From positions 124,001 through 188,000 of the forward strand of contig SUZI01000001.1 in assembly GCA_015060005.1 (NCBI GenBank): 64,000 nucleotides of DNA. Reading direction: 5' to 3'. Origin of the DNA: Rikenellaceae bacterium. GTDB lineage: Bacteria > Bacteroidota > Bacteroidia > Bacteroidales > Rikenellaceae. A program made the position numbers and the translations under genes. Of the stretch, positions 53,501 to 61,668 are shown piece by piece (position 1 is the first letter of the stretch; the number at the start of each line of letters is the position of its first letter). The notes beneath the pieces are model-generated. The model saw only the letters and a list, made by a program, of their open reading frames with translations. It did no database searches and was not told the origin of the DNA.

Positions 53501-53877
53501 TAGGTACAGATGACCAAATAGCCCTTACGGTGGCTTCTAAGGGCATTGAGCACAGCCGTACGCTGCACCACACCCTGAGCATCCTCGCGATGGTAGAGTA
53601 TCGACTTCTTGTACGAAGTAGGGAAGAACAGCACGCGGCTCTCATCCAGCAGAGCATAGAAGTCATTGAGCATATATGCCGCCGCATCCCTATCCTCCGC
53701 CACAAACAGATGTACTCCACCGACCTTACGTATGAGCGTTGCCGCATAGAGCGAGAGAGCACCACCGACCATCTCCTCGAGATGAACGGTAACGCCCTCC
53801 GTCTTATATGCTTTCTTGAGTTGTACGAATGACTTGGATGCCTCTACACGCTCCAATAATCTCTCTACCTTCTCCAT
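50557..53877 (-). CDS. mfd: Transcription-repair coupling factor
   Basis: ATP-dependent translocase that removes stalled RNA polymerase and recruits UvrA. The 1106-aa product has the UvrB-like N-terminal modules, the RNA-polymerase-interacting CarD-like domain (MGDYVVHIDHGVGRFDGLVKI), the superfamily 2 helicase core with Walker A GDVGFGKTEVAIRAAF, DEEQ box IIDEEQKFG, TATPIPRTL and GRVGRSSRKGYCYL, and a C-terminal TRCF domain. Somewhat shorter than E. coli Mfd (1148 aa) but typical for the phylum. It heads the mfd-coaX-barrel-TPR-lptC-CNNM-ppiD series. Confidence 0.97.
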   Translation of the reverse strand: MEKVERLLERVEASKSFVQLKKAYKTEGVTVHLEEMVGGALSLYAATLIRKVGGVHLFVAEDRDAAAYMLNDFYALLDESRVLFFPTSYKKSILYHREDAQGVVQRTAVLNALRSHRKGYLVICTYPEALAERVADEGSLSQRMLSLRVGQTIAIASLQEQLEALGFVQVDFVYEPGQFSRRGGIVDVFSYAESRPYRVDFFGDEIDSVRRFNISNQLSFERIEQAEIIPNMNDDEAAKVSLVRFAGEMTCWAYDMNYLLRRVNDLRHRLLGEMDEPTQIDRLLTSRKSLLEDLQGSRLIVLRDTLSERVADAVVRFSQSPQPKFNKNYEMLAQNLDDARMKGYEAFILSESKAQVERLGNIFYQLGYKQTLFASLPITLREGFVDNELRMCLYTDHQIFDRYRRYRINGEISRDEQMTIAELNALKMGDYVVHIDHGVGRFDGLVKINENGKIHEAIKLVYKDGDVLFVNVHSLHRISRYKSGDGEPPKVYKLGNGAWQKLKTATKKAVKDISRELIALYAKRKASEGYAFSADSYLQHELEASFSWEETVDQQSAIEAVKQDMESKRPMDRLVCGDVGFGKTEVAIRAAFKAAVDGKQVAVLVPTTILALQHYRSFMERLRDFPIRVEYINRSRSAKQTREIAEELKAGKIDILIGTHKMLGRQIEFRDLGLLIIDEEQKFGVAAKEKLTALSVNVDTLTLTATPIPRTLQFSLMGSRDLSVISTPPANRQPIVTESHIFSEDIIRDAIEEELSRGGQVYFVNNRVEDLATLQGLITRLCPKARVAVGHGKMPAEKLEKLIMDFIYGEFDVLVATTIVENGIDIPNANTIIINNAQNYGLSDLHQLRGRVGRSSRKGYCYLITPPEELLSGDARRRLRAIEEFSDLGSGFNIAMQDLDIRGAGNLLGAEQSGFIVNMGFETYQKILRQAIAELHAEGLDVSGLTEQESEVVQPETYVDDAVIEIDMLAELPDSYVRQPAEKIRLYRELDSIRQEQQLVAFSERLVDRFGAMPEEAMALIDVVRLRWEAIRLGMERVKVKNNLMIVHFVGESNSPYYKSETFMELLRKVTQQPDRFVLKQHNNRLAMTVRRVKDIAEAVEVLKML

Positions 53878-53918
53878 TCACACAGAGATTTTTCTCTATT
53901 TCACCCGCAAGAGGCTCA

Positions 53919-55463
53919 CTACAGGAGCGACTCACCCTTACGTCCCAGATACTTCACGTCAATCATACCGAGGCTCTGGTCTGCCACGACCTTCAGACGC
54001 AGCTTATGACGCCATGCCCAGCGACGACGTAGCGAGAGGAATCCACGACAGAGATACGATGCCACATAGGGGCTCACACGCAGCTCCACAAACTTCACGC
54101 CTCTATCCTCCGCAAGGAACTGTATCTGGTTCTCTATCTTCTTGTCCAGCAGCACCGTAGGCTCTACCCTACCCGTACCGTTGCACGTCGGACACACATC
54201 CGTTACATCCTGCACTGCCATAGGACGCACCCTCTGGCGAGTAATCTGCATCAGACCAAACTTAGTGAGTGGCAGGATAGTATGCTTCGCCTTATCGGTT
54301 GCCATCAACTTGGTCATCTCGTCGTGCAGCAGCTGACGGTTTTGAGCCTTATGAAGGTCTATGAAGTCGATGATGACTATTCCACCCAAGTCGCGGAGTC
54401 GCAGCTGACGGGCTATCTCCTTCGCCGCTGCCAAGTTGACCTCCATAGCTGTCTCCTCCTGGTTGACCTCAGCCTTTGTTCTGTTTCCCGAGTTGACATC
54501 GATGACATTCATCGCCTCGGTGTGCTCGATGATAAGATATGCACCTCGCTTGAGCGATACATACTTGGCAAAGAGCGATTTTATCTGTTTCGATATGTCG
54601 AAGTTGTCGAAGATAGGCACCGTGCCCTTATAGAGCTTGACTATCTTTTCCAACTGTGGGTCTATAACCTTTATATAGTTTTTAATCTCGCGGTATATCT
54701 TCTCGTCGTCGACTGTTATCTGCGAAAATGTCGAGTTCAGAGAGTCGCGGATTATGGTATTTGCTCGGCTCATCTCGCTCATCAGCAGTGCGGGAGCCTG
54801 ACTCTTTCTAATCTTACCCAGCGTCTCGTTCCATCGTTCAACGAGCGAGAGTATGTCGTGTTCTATATCGGTGTCGTTAGCCGATGCTGCGGCAGTACGA
54901 ATAATAACGCCGAAGTTCTTGGGTAGCACACCCGATGCTATGCGTCGCAGACGTTTCTTCGCCTCATTGGAACGAATCTTCTGCGAGATAAAAATTTTCG
55001 ATGTGAATGGCACCAGCACCACATTACGCCCTGCGAGCGATATATCCGAAGTGAGGCGTGGGCCCTTGGTCGATATAGCCTCCTTTGCCACCTGCACCAT
55101 TATGGTCTGTCCCACCTGCAGGTACGAAGCTATCTTTCCTGTCTTCTCTATCGGAGCCTCCAACTTCATAGTCTCCACCTTCACGCCCCTCTTACCAGGC
55201 TGACGTGAGTTGACTACTCGCTCCAACGAGAGAAACTGACTACCCAAATCGAGATAGTGGATGAATGCGTCCTTCTCGTGTCCTATATTGACGAAGGCAG
55301 CATTCAAGCCCGGCATTATCTTACGCACCTTGCCCAGATAGATATCACCCACAGCGAAACCTGTCTGGCACTTCTCCTTGTTGAGCTCCACCAGCACCTT
55401 GTCCTCGCATAGGGCTATCGACATCTCTGTCGGGGTTACGTTTATGACTAATTCTCGATTCAT
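53919..55463 (-). CDS. rng: Ribonuclease E/G family endoribonuclease
   Basis: Single-strand-specific endoribonuclease for rRNA and mRNA processing, 514 aa (RNase G-like length, without the RNase E scaffold tail). Features: embedded S1 domain (VGDIYLGKVRKIMPGLNAAFVNIGHEKDAFIHYLDLG-type region), 5'-sensor/RNase H-like area, catalytic DNase I-like segment with MNVIDVNSGNRTK and GGIVIIDFIDL (metal-binding Asp residues), and the zinc-link CPTCNGTGR. The gene lies downstream of HU and the COX24-like mini-gene on the same strand, with a terminator-like hairpin between. Confidence 0.95.
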   Translation of the reverse strand: MNRELVINVTPTEMSIALCEDKVLVELNKEKCQTGFAVGDIYLGKVRKIMPGLNAAFVNIGHEKDAFIHYLDLGSQFLSLERVVNSRQPGKRGVKVETMKLEAPIEKTGKIASYLQVGQTIMVQVAKEAISTKGPRLTSDISLAGRNVVLVPFTSKIFISQKIRSNEAKKRLRRIASGVLPKNFGVIIRTAAASANDTDIEHDILSLVERWNETLGKIRKSQAPALLMSEMSRANTIIRDSLNSTFSQITVDDEKIYREIKNYIKVIDPQLEKIVKLYKGTVPIFDNFDISKQIKSLFAKYVSLKRGAYLIIEHTEAMNVIDVNSGNRTKAEVNQEETAMEVNLAAAKEIARQLRLRDLGGIVIIDFIDLHKAQNRQLLHDEMTKLMATDKAKHTILPLTKFGLMQITRQRVRPMAVQDVTDVCPTCNGTGRVEPTVLLDKKIENQIQFLAEDRGVKFVELRVSPYVASYLCRGFLSLRRRWAWRHKLRLKVVADQSLGMIDVKYLGRKGESLL

Positions 55464-55499
55464 CTCTAATCTAAAAATTGTTGATTATCAAAAATAGGC

Positions 55500-55540
55500 A
55501 AAGCTAAAGGGCGTTAGACAATAAAACCCTTTAGCTTTTA
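55500..55540. terminator. Hairpin between the COX24-like gene and rng
   Basis: AAAGCTAAAGGG and CCCTTTAGCTTTT, 12-bp stem with a 16-nt loop. On the minus strand it follows the mini-gene and may end or attenuate transcription before rng. Confidence 0.65.
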
Positions 55541-55584
55541 TCTTACCTACTTGCTAACGCAACAGAATCTCCTCCCGAAGAAGA

Positions 55585-55674
55585 TTACTTCTTCTTATGA
55601 CGATTCTTGCGAAGACGCTTCTTACGCTTGTGCGTAGCCATCTTGTGTCGCTTATGCTTTTTTCCGTTTGGCAT
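55585..55674 (-). CDS. AURKAIP1/COX24-domain mini-protein (29 aa)
   Basis: Very basic 29-residue protein: MPNGKKHKRHKMATHKRKKR followed by LRKNRHKKK. It matches the small AURKAIP1/COX24-domain proteins found across Bacteroidota, related to mitochondrial small-subunit protein mS38 and the short bS22-type ribosomal proteins, so a ribosomal role is likely (inference). It is below common gene-calling length cut-offs. It lies between HU and rng on the same strand, 25 nt after the HU stop. Confidence 0.88.
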   Translation of the reverse strand: MPNGKKHKRHKMATHKRKKRLRKNRHKKK

Positions 55675-55699
55675 AGTTGTAAATTATTTAATTGGTTTA

Positions 55700-55972
55700 T
55701 TATTTAACCTTAGCAATAAAGCTCTTTGAAGGCTTAAATGCAGGAATATTATGCTCAGGAATAGTGATAGTCGTATTCTTTGAGATGTTACGAGCTACCT
55801 TCTCTGCACGCTTCTTGATGATGAAGCTACCAAATCCACGAAGATAAACGTTCTCGTTCTTAACCAAAGACTCACTTACAGTCTCCATAAATGCCTCTAC
55901 GATTGTCTGAACCAATACCTTCTCGGCACCAGTGCTTTTGGCAATCTCATTAACAATATCTGCCTTTGTCAT
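55700..55972 (-). CDS. HU-family DNA-binding protein
   Basis: Dimeric nucleoid protein bending DNA, 90 aa, the usual HU length. Sequence shows the N-terminal helices (MTKADIVNEIAKSTGAEKVLVQTIVEAFMETV), the GFGSFIIKKRA turn and a beta arm with the DNA-intercalating Pro region (TITIPEHNIPAFKPSKSF). A canonical promoter (TTTG-N19-TACATTTG) lies 46-76 nt upstream. It appears to be the first gene of an HU-COX24-rng transcription unit. Confidence 0.95.
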   Translation of the reverse strand: MTKADIVNEIAKSTGAEKVLVQTIVEAFMETVSESLVKNENVYLRGFGSFIIKKRAEKVARNISKNTTITIPEHNIPAFKPSKSFIAKVK

Positions 55973-56017
55973 AGTAATAATTATTTATAAATTTAACATT
56001 TCACTTCTTTGGGTTTG

Positions 56018-56048
56018 CAAATGTAGTACTTTTTTATCTATTAACAAA
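56018..56048 (-). promoter_or_regulatory. Promoter of the HU gene
   Basis: Minus strand TTTG (56048-56045), 19-nt spacer, TACATTTG (56025-56018). Confidence 0.75.
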
Positions 56049-56116
56049 TTAAAAATGAGTTTTTTCGCATAAAAAATTCAAATTTCACCCTACCCCACAA
56101 AGTGCTCTACACCCAC

Positions 56117-56542
56117 TTAGAATGGCAGTTGATTGAAAGCGGTAGCCAAACCTTCGACCATCTGGTCCAATCCGCCCTGTATCTTACCACCAATCATCAT
56201 ACGCATCATCATATTGAGCTCGGCGTGCAACACCAACCGCACACGCGTATCATTCTCGCTCACCTCGTGCAGCTGCAGCCAGAAGGTAAAATCTATGGGC
56301 AGACCACCCTGCTCGGGGTCAGCCGTAATCTTCACCGTCTTATTCTCCTCTCGCTCCACGATACGCAGTGCCACACGGAAGCCCTTAGCCTTGAATGAGC
56401 AGCTGTCGGCATCTGCCTGCCACTCCTCGACCTTATCCTGCAAGGCTGGAGTGAGCATATCCATACGGCTCACAAAAGGATAAATGCGGGCTGCTGACTT
56501 AAAAATCTGAGCCTGCTTTGATTCATATTTCTCCAATCCCAT
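56117..56542 (-). CDS. SRPBCC-fold protein of unknown function
   Basis: 141-aa protein predicted to have the START/polyketide-cyclase-like fold. The MGLEKYESK Met is chosen as start because family members begin near the YESKQAQIFKSAARIYPFVSRMDML segment; the frame is open 23 codons upstream. FKAKGFRVALRIVEREENKTVKITADP and FWLQLHEVSENDTRVRLVLHAELNMMMRMMIGGKIQGGLDQMV are the expected strands and long C-terminal helix. Such proteins bind lipids or other hydrophobic molecules; no ligand can be named. It lies downstream of the cold-shock gene, separated by a terminator. Confidence 0.75.
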   Translation of the reverse strand: MGLEKYESKQAQIFKSAARIYPFVSRMDMLTPALQDKVEEWQADADSCSFKAKGFRVALRIVEREENKTVKITADPEQGGLPIDFTFWLQLHEVSENDTRVRLVLHAELNMMMRMMIGGKIQGGLDQMVEGLATAFNQLPF

Positions 56543-56611
56543 AATCGCTCTTTTTTCAAAAATCGCTGCAAAGATAGTGCTTAATCGCTGATTATCCAAT
56601 CCGTAGTCCAC

Positions 56612-56650
56612 AAAAAAGGGGCTTCACTAACTATTTTGTTAATTAGCCCC
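56612..56650 (-). terminator. Intrinsic terminator after the cold-shock gene
   Basis: Minus strand GGGGCTAATTAAC...GTTAGTGAAGCCCC followed by TTTTTT. Confidence 0.85.
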
Positions 56651-56685
56651 TGCTCTCTGCCAGATGTCCTTATACGACCTCCGAC

Positions 56686-56892
56686 CTACTCTTTAGGTAA
56701 TACTGTAACGCCGACAGCCTGCTCGCCCTTCTCGTGTCCGCCAATCTCGAACTCCACGTTCTGTCCCTCGGTCAATGCCTTAAATCCCTCAGCCACGATA
56801 CCGCTGTAGTGCACAAAGATTTCGCGACCTTCGTCAGTCAGAATAAAGCCATAGCCCTTCTTGCTGTCGAACCATTTTACTTTGCCAATCAT
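56686..56892 (-). CDS. Cold-shock domain protein (CspA family)
   Basis: 68-aa single-domain RNA chaperone. RNP1-type KKGYGFIL and RNP2-type IFVHYS motifs are present in [20 protein letters not shown] and [11 protein letters not shown]; the C-terminal [15 protein letters not shown] closes the OB fold. The aromatic RNA-binding face is partly altered (EIFVHYS rather than DIFVHFS), within normal family range. A canonical promoter precedes it and a terminator follows, so it is monocistronic with a leader of about 40 nt, which is short for a cold-induced csp gene. Confidence 0.95.
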   Translation of the reverse strand: MIGKVKWFDSKKGYGFILTDEGREIFVHYSGIVAEGFKALTEGQNVEFEIGGHEKGEQAVGVTVLPKE

Positions 56893-56937
56893 AGATTTTT
56901 AGTTGTTAATAGAGTTTGTAGTTTAGTTGGTTTCTAT

Positions 56938-56968
56938 CAAAGGTAGCAACAATTCTTGTCTTTGCAAA
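56938..56968 (-). promoter_or_regulatory. Promoter of the cold-shock gene
   Basis: Minus strand TTTG (56968-56965), 19-nt spacer, TACCTTTG (56945-56938). Confidence 0.75.
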
Positions 56969-57030
56969 ACTTTATGCAATAATTTTACTCTTTGAGCCCC
57001 ATAGCCCCCTCAACACAGCCCTATACAGAC

Positions 57031-57134
57031 AAAAAAAAGGGTAAGCTACTTATATCGCACCGCTACAACCACATACCCTTGCTTGCTTCCACACCTGGGG
57101 GATTCTGTAGGAGCTGGTCGTATAAGACTTACCC
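57031..57134 (-). ncRNA. ffs: Signal recognition particle RNA (small bacterial type)
   Basis: About 96-nt rod plus U tail. 5' GGGTAAG pairs with 3' CTTACCC, followed by eight T. The conserved Ffh-binding domain is visible on the minus strand as CAGGTGTGGAAGCAAGCAAG, comparable to the CAGGTCCGGAAGGAAGCAGC region of 4.5S RNA. A canonical promoter ends just before the 5' end. Together with Ffh it targets nascent membrane and secreted proteins. Confidence 0.9.
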
Positions 57135-57139
57135 GGGCA

Positions 57140-57170
57140 CAAAGGTAGGAAAAATTTTATAATCACCAAA
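57140..57170 (-). promoter_or_regulatory. Promoter of the SRP RNA gene
   Basis: Minus strand TTTG (57170-57167), 19-nt spacer, TACCTTTG (57147-57140), placing the start at or near 57134. Confidence 0.8.
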
Positions 57171-57209
57171 ACTCGGCACAATTTTATTTGCTGCCAGCGA
57201 CATTTTGGC

Positions 57210-57240
57210 TTTGATTTTTTCCTATGGTGTATTATATTTG
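57210..57240 (+). promoter_or_regulatory. Promoter of mltG
   Basis: TTTG (57210-57213), 19-nt spacer, TATATTTG (57233-57240). Leader about 15 nt. Confidence 0.75.
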
Positions 57241-57261
57241 TAGGCTATAAACTATTAAACG

Positions 57262-58281
57262 ATGAAAAAGGGATATATCATTGTGGCAATCGTTGCCATC
57301 ATCATTGCCACAGCAGCTGGCATAGGCTACTACGCCTATCGTTCACTCCACGAGGCTTGCGTCGACCGCACGTTACACCTCTACATCTCGAAGGATACTC
57401 CCTATGAGAGTGTTGCCGAGCAGATTCACGACGCCATCACCAACGACCGTGCCTTCGACTACTACGCCGAGAAGAACGACTTGGAGCATAGCTTCGAGCC
57501 AGGACACTACCTGCTGACCATAGATATGAGCGTTGTACAGATTGTCCGCACGCTGAAGTTGGGCTGGCAGACTCCCGTACGCGTTACGATGAACAACGCC
57601 AAGATTCCTGCACAGTTAGCCAAGAAGTTGGAGGGACAGATAGATGCCGACTCGACAGCCATCATAGCTGTCATCGGCAGCGATAAGGTCGCCAAGCAAT
57701 ATGGCTTCAAGAGTGCATTAGCTATGTATTCGATGTTTATCCCCAACACCTACGAGATGTATTGGGACACCTCGGTAGAGGATTTCGTCGAGCGTATGCA
57801 CACCGAATATGAGCGTTTTTGGACCAAGGAGCGTGATTCCAAACGCCGACGCAGTGGGTTGAGTCGTCTGCAGGTGATGACCCTCGCCTCTATCGTCTAC
57901 GAGGAGACACGCAAGGGCGACGAGATGCCACGTGTGGCTGGCGTATACATCAACCGTCTCCGCAAGGGTATGCCTCTGCAGGCTGACCCGACGATAAAGT
58001 ATGCCTTGCAGGATTTCGGCTTGCGTCGCATCCTCAACAAGCACCTCAAGCACCCCTCACCCTACAACACCTACATCAACAAAGGGCTGCCACCAACTCC
58101 TATCTGTATGCCAAGCATCACAGCTATCGATGCGGTGCTGAACTATGAATCGCACAACTACCTCTACTTCTGTGCCCGCGAGACCTTCGATGGTTACCAT
58201 AACTTCGCTGCCACCTACAACGAGCACCTCCAGAATGCCCGCAAATATCAGCGAGAGCTCAACCGCCGAGGCATCCGATAG
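57262..58281 (+). CDS. mltG: Endolytic murein transglycosylase
   Basis: Membrane-anchored YceG/MltG lytic transglycosylase that cleaves nascent glycan strands and so limits peptidoglycan chain length. The 339-aa product has one N-terminal helix (YIIVAIVAIIIATAAGIGYYA), a LysM-like subdomain (LHLYISKDTPYESVAEQIHDAI) and the catalytic domain with TLASIVYEETRKGDEMPRVAGVYINRLRKGM (catalytic Glu in the VYEE segment), LQADPTIKYAL and PYNTYINKGLPPTPI, then FCARETFDGYHNFAATYNEH. All family motifs are intact. It is monocistronic with its own promoter and a terminator shared with dsbD. Confidence 0.95.
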   Translation: MKKGYIIVAIVAIIIATAAGIGYYAYRSLHEACVDRTLHLYISKDTPYESVAEQIHDAITNDRAFDYYAEKNDLEHSFEPGHYLLTIDMSVVQIVRTLKLGWQTPVRVTMNNAKIPAQLAKKLEGQIDADSTAIIAVIGSDKVAKQYGFKSALAMYSMFIPNTYEMYWDTSVEDFVERMHTEYERFWTKERDSKRRRSGLSRLQVMTLASIVYEETRKGDEMPRVAGVYINRLRKGMPLQADPTIKYALQDFGLRRILNKHLKHPSPYNTYINKGLPPTPICMPSITAIDAVLNYESHNYLYFCARETFDGYHNFAATYNEHLQNARKYQRELNRRGIR

Positions 58282-58311
58282 GAGCACCGAGCGACACAAA
58301 AACAGACAAAA

Positions 58312-58346
58312 AAAATGGCTAAATCCCTTCGGACTTAGCCATTTTC
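58312..58346. terminator. Bidirectional intrinsic terminator
   Basis: AAAATGGCTAA and TTAGCCATTTT, 11-bp stem with a 12-nt loop, between the convergent mltG and dsbD genes. Confidence 0.9.
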
Positions 58347-58364
58347 TTATTCGTCTTACCGCCG

Positions 58365-60332
58365 TTATCGCTGTCGGTACGCATCAATGCCATCCTCGAG
58401 GAACTTCACAAAGGCATCCACGTCGAGGTCGAATGCTCGCGGCTCAACAAGCTGCACACCCTCGCTATCCTGCAGGATGTAGTATGGCTGCGAGTTGACG
58501 CCATAGGTACGCAACACATAGTCGGTATTTATCTCGCCTATGGTCTTGAGCACCTCGCCATCACGCGTGAGCCAATCCTCCTCGTATGCGTTCTCACGCA
58601 CATCCATATAGAGAGCTACGATGACATACTCCTCACGCAGTAGCTTCAGCACGCGTGGGTCAGCCCACACCTTAGCCTCCATATTACGGCAGTTGACACA
58701 GCCTTTACCGGTGATATCGACAAAGATAGGCTTATCAACCCTCTGGGCATACTCCTTAGCCTGCTCCATATCGTAGAAGCCCTGCAACTCGTGTGGCATC
58801 TCGAAATACTCCGAGTACTTCACACTACCCAAGTCCTGCTGCTCGAATGAAGAGCCCGCCTTCAGACGGAACTCCTGCGTCTCGATAGGAGGCAGGTAGC
58901 CCGAGAGGAACGATAGTGGAGCACCCCACATACCTGGCACCATATACACAACGAATGAGAACGATGCTATAGAGAGCAACAGACGCAACACCGAGATGTG
59001 CTTAACCTCGCTGTCGTGCTTAAAGCGGAGCTTACCCAGCAGATACATACCGAGCAGTGAGAATATCACAATCCACAACGCCAAGTAGACCTCTCTGTCG
59101 AGCAGTCGCCAGCCATAGGTCATATCTGCCACGCTGAGGAACTTCAAGCCTAAAGCCAGCTCCACGAAGCCCAGCACCACCTTCACCGAGTTGAGCCATC
59201 CGCCACTCTTAGGCAGACGCTTGAGCCACGATGGGAACAGAGCAAAGAGCGTAAATGGCAGAGCGAAGACAATAGCAAATGCTGCCATAGTGATGATAGG
59301 TGTCCACACCTCGCCCGAGGTAGACTGAATAAGTACCGAGCCGATGATAGGTCCTGTGCAAGAGAATGACACGAGCACTAAAGTCAACGCCATAAAGAAT
59401 ATGCCGAGCAGACCACCCTTATCAGCCTTCTCGTCGCTCTTGTTGACAAGTTTCTCGGGCATAACAATCTCGAAAGCACCGAAGAACGATGCAGCGAAAA
59501 TCATAAATACAGCGAAGAATATCACGTTAGGCAGCCAATGTGTCGCTAACCAGTTGAAGATACTTGCTGCACCCGTATTACCGCCTATGGTGTATGTCAT
59601 AAGTATCAGCACCGCGATAGGCAGCGTGTAGAGCAACACGATAAACAGACCATACATCGCTGCACGGAAACGTCCCAGGGCAGGGTTCTCCGCACCCTTC
59701 ATAAAGTACGACACCGTCATCGGAATCATAGGGAAGACACAAGGTGTGAGCAGAGCAAAGAGTGCCCAGCCGATAGCTGTCAGCACATAGCCCCACAGCG
59801 AGCCACTCGCCTTCTTGGGCTGTGGTGCTGCCACCTCTGCCTCACTCGCCGCCTTTACCTCTGCAGCCTTTGGCTGAGGGTTGCCTACGCTGAGAGTGAA
59901 GGTCTTGCTGCCATCGACGCAGTTACCACCATCCTGGCACGCCTTCCACAATACCTTGACCTTTATCTCGGCTCCCTCCTTGACTTCAACCTCCTGCTTG
60001 AATATTACCTTATCCTCGTAGTAGCCTATCTCCTCTTCGAAGAACTCATCCCACTTACGGATAGATGGCTGGTTAGTTGCTACGCCACCTTGAAGTATAT
60101 AATCCTCCGAGGGCTCAAACTGGAACTCCAACGCTACGGGCACGCTATACTCGCCCATATCGTACATATGCCAGCCCATAGCAGGCACAGCGGTGAACTC
60201 CAGCATATAGTAGTCATCCTCGATGCCGTGCACATCGCAACTCCACGCCACGCTCTCCATCGTCTGTGCCGAAGTCGAAGCAAAGGTGAGTAGCGACAGA
60301 ATGAGTGTCAAAAAATATTTTACTCTTTTCAT
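58365..60332 (-). CDS. dsbD: Thiol:disulfide interchange protein DsbD family
   Basis: Inner-membrane reductase carrying electrons from cytoplasmic thioredoxin to the periplasm. Of 655 aa: signal peptide; DsbD-alpha-like N-domain (about 30-150, with CQDGGNCVDGS cysteines); a CcdA-like eight-helix core (about 180-440) with LTPCVFPMIPMTVSYF and SFSCTGPIIGSVL holding the redox cysteines; and a C-terminal thioredoxin-like domain with DITGKGCVNCRNMEAKVW (CxxC). The architecture is complete. It is followed by the terminator shared with mltG and lies 21 nt downstream of the DUF5689 gene on the same strand. Confidence 0.93.
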   Translation of the reverse strand: MKRVKYFLTLILSLLTFASTSAQTMESVAWSCDVHGIEDDYYMLEFTAVPAMGWHMYDMGEYSVPVALEFQFEPSEDYILQGGVATNQPSIRKWDEFFEEEIGYYEDKVIFKQEVEVKEGAEIKVKVLWKACQDGGNCVDGSKTFTLSVGNPQPKAAEVKAASEAEVAAPQPKKASGSLWGYVLTAIGWALFALLTPCVFPMIPMTVSYFMKGAENPALGRFRAAMYGLFIVLLYTLPIAVLILMTYTIGGNTGAASIFNWLATHWLPNVIFFAVFMIFAASFFGAFEIVMPEKLVNKSDEKADKGGLLGIFFMALTLVLVSFSCTGPIIGSVLIQSTSGEVWTPIITMAAFAIVFALPFTLFALFPSWLKRLPKSGGWLNSVKVVLGFVELALGLKFLSVADMTYGWRLLDREVYLALWIVIFSLLGMYLLGKLRFKHDSEVKHISVLRLLLSIASFSFVVYMVPGMWGAPLSFLSGYLPPIETQEFRLKAGSSFEQQDLGSVKYSEYFEMPHELQGFYDMEQAKEYAQRVDKPIFVDITGKGCVNCRNMEAKVWADPRVLKLLREEYVIVALYMDVRENAYEEDWLTRDGEVLKTIGEINTDYVLRTYGVNSQPYYILQDSEGVQLVEPRAFDLDVDAFVKFLEDGIDAYRQR

Positions 60333-60353
60333 ACTCTCTATTTAAGATATCTT

Positions 60354-61649
60354 TTACTCGCCAATCTCGCCCTCAGCATCCATCCAAGGCACATAACGCA
60401 TATCGTCGTCGGTCATACGCTCCACATCCTCATCGCTCAGCAGTGCAGCCTCACCGTTTGTGAAGACCATATCCTCGTAGCGGTTGAGTGTCAGCTGATA
60501 GAGTGCGTAGTCGTTGCGACCACCTGTATATGTCGACTCCTTAGAGTAGATGCAGTAGATAGCTGTGATTGTAGCCTCCTCGCCATCCTTACAGATGTTG
60601 CGGTTAGCAAAACGAGAGTAACCACTTGTACGCACGATGAAGTTACCATCATCCGAGCAGAAGTAGTTAGCTGCCTCGGTCTGCGAAGCCTCCGAGTCAT
60701 CGAGTGCGAGCAAAGCGTCGTTATAAGTGAACATCACCGAGCCATACAAGCTACGGCCTGTTGCATACTCCTCGCCATCGGCTGTGTAGTCGGTCTCGCG
60801 GAATGCCCAACGATACCAAGGCTTATTGACGATAGGTCGTGGGTCGGTATAAATCCAGCTTGGATAGATGTTCTCGTTAGAACCACTCTTCATTGTAGGT
60901 GTTACCACACCATTCTGGTCTGCTACACCTGCATAGTGGCACTTCAAGTCCTCGAAACGCATCAGACGACCAAACAACATCTCGCGATTCTCCTTCGCCA
61001 AAACCGTCTTATAGTTATCCTTCGTTACGGTGATAACATCCACCTCGGCAGGATTAGCCTGCCACTGCTCGAAAGTACCCACCTTAATCTCGGCAGGGCC
61101 TCCTGGGAATACGTGGCGGTCGATGATAGACTGAATCTCAATGTTTGAGTTAGCATAGAACTTATGCTCACCCGCCTTGTTGTACGACTCGCTTGGTGCA
61201 CCACCTATGTTGAGCATCATACGATAGTTACCGATATACAAATCCTTCAGACGCACATACACCCACGTACCGTATGGGAAACGCACGCCCACATTGTTGT
61301 TGAGCTTAATCTCAATACCCGAGGTCTCATCCTGGATGTAGAGCGACTTATAGACGTTACCCTGCTCGTCATCCGATACGACCTTACCCTTGATGTAGAG
61401 GTCATCCTCCACCTGTACATACTTGGTGTCGTTCCAGCCTGAGTTCTCTCCCGTACCGCTTATCGAGCCGTGAGCCGAAGTAAAAATCTCCTTACACTCG
61501 GCGATAGTGATATATCGAGCCTCAGGGAATTGTGCCTCGAAAGATGTGTCATCAAATATCTGACGCTCAGGCACACTGTCAAAATCCTCGTAGCAGCCTA
61601 CCAACGCGAAGCAAGCCACCACCATTGCTAATATTTTGTTCATTTTCAT
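60354..61649 (-). CDS. DUF5689-domain lipoprotein
   Basis: Surface-type lipoprotein of unknown function, about 431 aa. The start at MKMNKILAMVVACF gives lipobox LVGCYED; an upstream Met at 61688 would overlap the receptor gene. The DUF5689 region includes TIAECKEIFTS, YIKGKVVSDDEQGNVYKSLYIQDETSGIEIKLN and VRFPYGTWVYVRLKDLYIG, an OB-fold-like segment. This family typically accompanies TonB-dependent receptors, and here it follows one by 19 nt, so it may be an accessory binding lipoprotein for the same substrate. The substrate is not evident. Confidence 0.85.
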   Translation of the reverse strand: MKMNKILAMVVACFALVGCYEDFDSVPERQIFDDTSFEAQFPEARYITIAECKEIFTSAHGSISGTGENSGWNDTKYVQVEDDLYIKGKVVSDDEQGNVYKSLYIQDETSGIEIKLNNNVGVRFPYGTWVYVRLKDLYIGNYRMMLNIGGAPSESYNKAGEHKFYANSNIEIQSIIDRHVFPGGPAEIKVGTFEQWQANPAEVDVITVTKDNYKTVLAKENREMLFGRLMRFEDLKCHYAGVADQNGVVTPTMKSGSNENIYPSWIYTDPRPIVNKPWYRWAFRETDYTADGEEYATGRSLYGSVMFTYNDALLALDDSEASQTEAANYFCSDDGNFIVRTSGYSRFANRNICKDGEEATITAIYCIYSKESTYTGGRNDYALYQLTLNRYEDMVFTNGEAALLSDEDVERMTDDDMRYVPWMDAEGEIGE

Positions 61650-61668
61650 ATCTCTCAACTCTATTACG

